In this document: in pieces, positions 11,031-13,243 of the stretch
Position numbering within the stretch: the stretch's first letter is position 1
How the letters are laid out: each line of letters opens with the position of its first letter
From: Candidatus Latescibacterota bacterium
GTDB taxonomy: Bacteria > Latescibacterota > UBA2968 > UBA8231
Assembly (NCBI GenBank): GCA_003529325.1
Contig: DPVW01000278.1
Coordinates: 1-13,243 of the forward strand
Reading direction: 5' to 3'
DNA: 13,243 nt
Program-made: the position numbers and the translations under genes
Notes under the pieces: model-generated
The model's database searches: none
What the model saw: the letters and a program-made list of their open reading frames with translations, nothing else
Told to the model about the DNA's origin: nothing

Positions 11031-13243
11031 GTGAGAGCAATTCTCTCCATGCTGGGCTTCACCCTTCTCCTCACCGCTGGAGTCGAGGCACAACAGGCTA
11101 CCCGGACCCAGCCCGTGACGGGCATCCGGGACAACGGTACCGGTTTCCATGCCCTCGTGGGCGCTCGGGTAGTGACCTCTCCGGGGCAGGTCCTGGAGAA
11201 CGCTACCATCGTGGTCCGCGACGGGCTCATCCAGAGTGTGGGACGTAACGATCAGCCACCTGCCGGCGCCCGGGTCTGGGATCTGGCGGGCCTCACGGTC
11301 TATCCGGGCTTCATCGATGCCCACGCCGACCTGGGCATGGATAACGTGCCCGAAGGGGGAGACGTGGGGCCCACGCACTGGAATCCCCAGGTGCGGGCCT
11401 GGTTCAGCACGACCATGAACTTCGAGGACGACGAAGATCGCCGCTCCGCCCTCCGCTCTCAGGGGTTCGGGACCGCCTTGGCCGTTCCGAAGCAGGGCAT
11501 CTTCCGGGGCACCGCCTCGGTCGTGAACCTCACCGACAACGGGGTCCGAGACCGGATCCTCCGGCCCGACCTGGTCCATTCGATCGGGTTCCAGCGCTCG
11601 TTCCAGTTGGGAGGTGCGTACCCCAACTCCCCGATGGGCGTGGCGGCCCTGATGAAGCAGACCTTCATGGACACGGACTGGTACATGCGGGCATGGGAGG
11701 CCTATGAGGCGAGCGGGCGTGCGTTCCTCCCGCCGGAGACCAGTGCGTCCTTGGCGGCACTGGAAGAGGTCGTTCAGGGGAATCAGCCGATGTTCTTCGA
11801 GACGAACAGCGAGGAGGAGTACCTGCGGGCCTACGCGCTGGCGGCGGACTACCGGGTGACCCCCTGGTTCCGTGGGAGCGGCCAGGAATACCGCATCGTT
11901 GACGTGCTGGAGGGGCGGACCGATCCTCTCGTCATCCCGCTCGACTTCCCCGACGCCCCCGACGTCGACAATCCGGAGCGGGCGCTGAACGCTTCGTTGG
12001 CGCAGCTGCGCCACTGGTACTTGGCGCCCACCAGCCCGGGCCAGCTATCCGGGGCCGGGGTCCGCTTCGCCATCACCACGGACGGACTCTCCTCGCTGAA
12101 CGAGTTTCTACCCAACCTGCGCATCGCCGTGGCGCGGGGGCTGCCCGCCGACGATGCCCTGGCGGCCCTCACCACCACGCCGGCCGACTGGCTGGGCATC
12201 GATCGCACCCACGGCACCATCGAGGCGGGCAAGGTGGCCAACCTCGTCGTGAGCGAAGGCGATCTCTTTAACGAAGAGGCTACGGTCCGCGACGTCTGGG
12301 TGCAGGGGAAGGTCTACGGCGTCACCCGTCCAGCGCAGGTCGACCCTCGAGGGACCTGGCTCATCGCCTCCGACGACGAGTGGGGCTTCGAGGCGGAGCT
12401 CCGTCTTGAGGGCCCGTTGAACCGTTTGGGTGGTCACATCGATGTCACCGACGGAGAGCGGATCGACTTGTCCTCGGCCAGCGTCGTGGCCGAGACGGGC
12501 CGGATCGAGGTGCGTTTCGATGGCGAGGACCTGGGATACGAGGGGACGGCTCTCTTGGCCGGCTCGGTCGCAGGCGATGAGTTCTTCGGCTGGACCTCTC
12601 TCCCGAACGGGGCGGACCCGTCGTTCCAAGGCACGCGAACGCAGGCGTTCGAAGGGGCTGCGCGCGGCACCGTGGCGATGAACGTTCCCGAGATCGACCT
12701 TCCCTTCATCCGCCCCATGATGGAGTACGGACGGAGCTCCATCCCTGAGCAGCCGGCCGCGGTGGTCGTGCGCAACGCCACCGTGTGGACGCAGGGTACT
12801 CAAGGACGATTGGAAAACGCCGACCTCCTGGTGCGGGCTGGACAGGTGGCGGAGGTAGGTATCGATCTCGATGCCCCCTCAGGCGCAGTGGAGATCGACG
12901 CCACGGGCAAGCACGTGACCCCTGGACTGATCGACGTCCACATCCATGCGGGAGTCAGCGGGGTGAACGAGAGTGGCTTCGCCATCGTTCCCGAGGTGCA
13001 GATGGGGGACGTGGTGACGCACAACAACATCTGGATGTACCGTCAGCTCGCCGGCGGACTGACGACGGCTCACGTGAAGCACGGTTCCGCCAACCCCATC
13101 GGGGGCGAGAACGTGTTCGTGAAGATGCGGTGGGGTTCCTTGCCGGAGGACCTCAAGCTCGAGAACGCGCCTCGGACGGTGAAGTTCGCACTGGGCGAGA
13201 ACCCCAAGCGTCGTCAGGGGCGCTACCCCGACACCCGCATGGG
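11031..13243 (+). CDS. Secreted tandem-domain amidohydrolase (3' end cut by the window edge)
   Basis: The open frame runs 737 codons to the window end without a stop. The GTG start gives a clean signal peptide (VRAILSMLGFTLLLTAGVEA-QQ); an internal ATG at 11049 would cut into it. Two amidohydrolase units follow in series. The first (about 45-440) has the family layout, including TVYPGFIDAHADLG, TDGL with D351 and the C-terminal GIDRTHGTIEAGKVANLVV, but its metal motif is H98-A-D100 instead of H-x-H, and the region that normally supplies a later His reads PMFFETNSEEEYLRA. After a beta-rich linker (about 440-575) the second begins (VVVRNATVWTQ) and has an intact motif LIDVHIHAG (H637, H639), then HGSANPIGGENVF and ALGENPKRRQGRYP. 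These resemble the roughly 1000-residue exported amidohydrolases of environmental bacteria. Substrate unknown; probably a peptide-like or cyclic amide. Strongly GC-rich, unlike the upstream gene. Confidence 0.82.
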   Translation, partial: MRAILSMLGFTLLLTAGVEAQQATRTQPVTGIRDNGTGFHALVGARVVTSPGQVLENATIVVRDGLIQSVGRNDQPPAGARVWDLAGLTVYPGFIDAHADLGMDNVPEGGDVGPTHWNPQVRAWFSTTMNFEDDEDRRSALRSQGFGTALAVPKQGIFRGTASVVNLTDNGVRDRILRPDLVHSIGFQRSFQLGGAYPNSPMGVAALMKQTFMDTDWYMRAWEAYEASGRAFLPPETSASLAALEEVVQGNQPMFFETNSEEEYLRAYALAADYRVTPWFRGSGQEYRIVDVLEGRTDPLVIPLDFPDAPDVDNPERALNASLAQLRHWYLAPTSPGQLSGAGVRFAITTDGLSSLNEFLPNLRIAVARGLPADDALAALTTTPADWLGIDRTHGTIEAGKVANLVVSEGDLFNEEATVRDVWVQGKVYGVTRPAQVDPRGTWLIASDDEWGFEAELRLEGPLNRLGGHIDVTDGERIDLSSASVVAETGRIEVRFDGEDLGYEGTALLAGSVAGDEFFGWTSLPNGADPSFQGTRTQAFEGAARGTVAMNVPEIDLPFIRPMMEYGRSSIPEQPAAVVVRNATVWTQGTQGRLENADLLVRAGQVAEVGIDLDAPSGAVEIDATGKHVTPGLIDVHIHAGVSGVNESGFAIVPEVQMGDVVTHNNIWMYRQLAGGLTTAHVKHGSANPIGGENVFVKMRWGSLPEDLKLENAPRTVKFALGENPKRRQGRYPDTRM

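Noticed and set aside
10947..12014. 355-codon open frame on the minus strand
   Set aside because: It is opposite the tandem amidohydrolase, whose sense frame has a clear signal peptide and domain motifs; the antisense translation is low-complexity Arg/Gly/Pro.
1..13243. CRISPR arrays, insertion sequences, transposase or integrase genes
   Set aside because: No regularly spaced repeats, terminal inverted repeats around a transposase, or recombinase motifs were seen on either strand.

Overview
The window looks like a chromosomal stretch of a GC-rich Gram-negative bacterium that exports many enzymes to the periplasm. Nearly every gene product begins with a Sec, lipoprotein or Tat signal. The mix of TlpA-like thioredoxins, quinohemoproteins and very long tandem amidohydrolases resembles Gemmatimonadota or Acidobacteriota, but this assignment is inference from gene style; no rRNA or marker gene is present. 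No tRNA gene, CRISPR array, transposase or phage gene was seen.

Layout: (1) 1-329, minus: 5' end of a Tat-exported molybdopterin (sulfite-oxidase-like) oxidoreductase. (2) 564-1490, plus: secreted SGNH hydrolase. (3) 1547-3682, plus: a divergent PQQ-type beta-propeller dehydrogenase with an N-terminal cytochrome c. (4) 3683-4041: a gene-poor, hairpin-rich gap with an abrupt change in base composition. (5) 4042-5593, plus: a stand-alone DsbD-alpha-like protein, then a TlpA-type thiol-disulfide protein behind its own promoter. (6) 9209 down to 5608, minus: a two-gene operon of a type II quinohemoprotein alcohol dehydrogenase and a secreted hydantoinase/dihydropyrimidinase-like amidohydrolase. 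(7) 9343-10884, plus, divergent from that operon: a cytochrome c fused to a glucose/sorbosone-dehydrogenase (GSDH) propeller. (8) 11031 to the end, plus: a tandem amidohydrolase, cut by the window edge.

The unifying theme is periplasmic redox chemistry and hydrolysis. Three different quinoprotein propellers each carry a covalent cytochrome c, so electrons from alcohol or sugar oxidation could pass to the respiratory chain. Around them lie hydrolases (SGNH and two amidohydrolases) and thiol-redox proteins. No PQQ biosynthesis, cytochrome maturation or membrane thiol-transport gene is in the window.

The main surprises are these. Two of the three quinoproteins lack residues normally needed in their families. 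The first half of the tandem amidohydrolase has lost metal ligands. The quinoprotein genes sit in AT-richer blocks (about 1.54-3.78 kb and 7.05-10.9 kb) inside much more GC-rich surroundings, which suggests acquisition from elsewhere or a mixed assembly.
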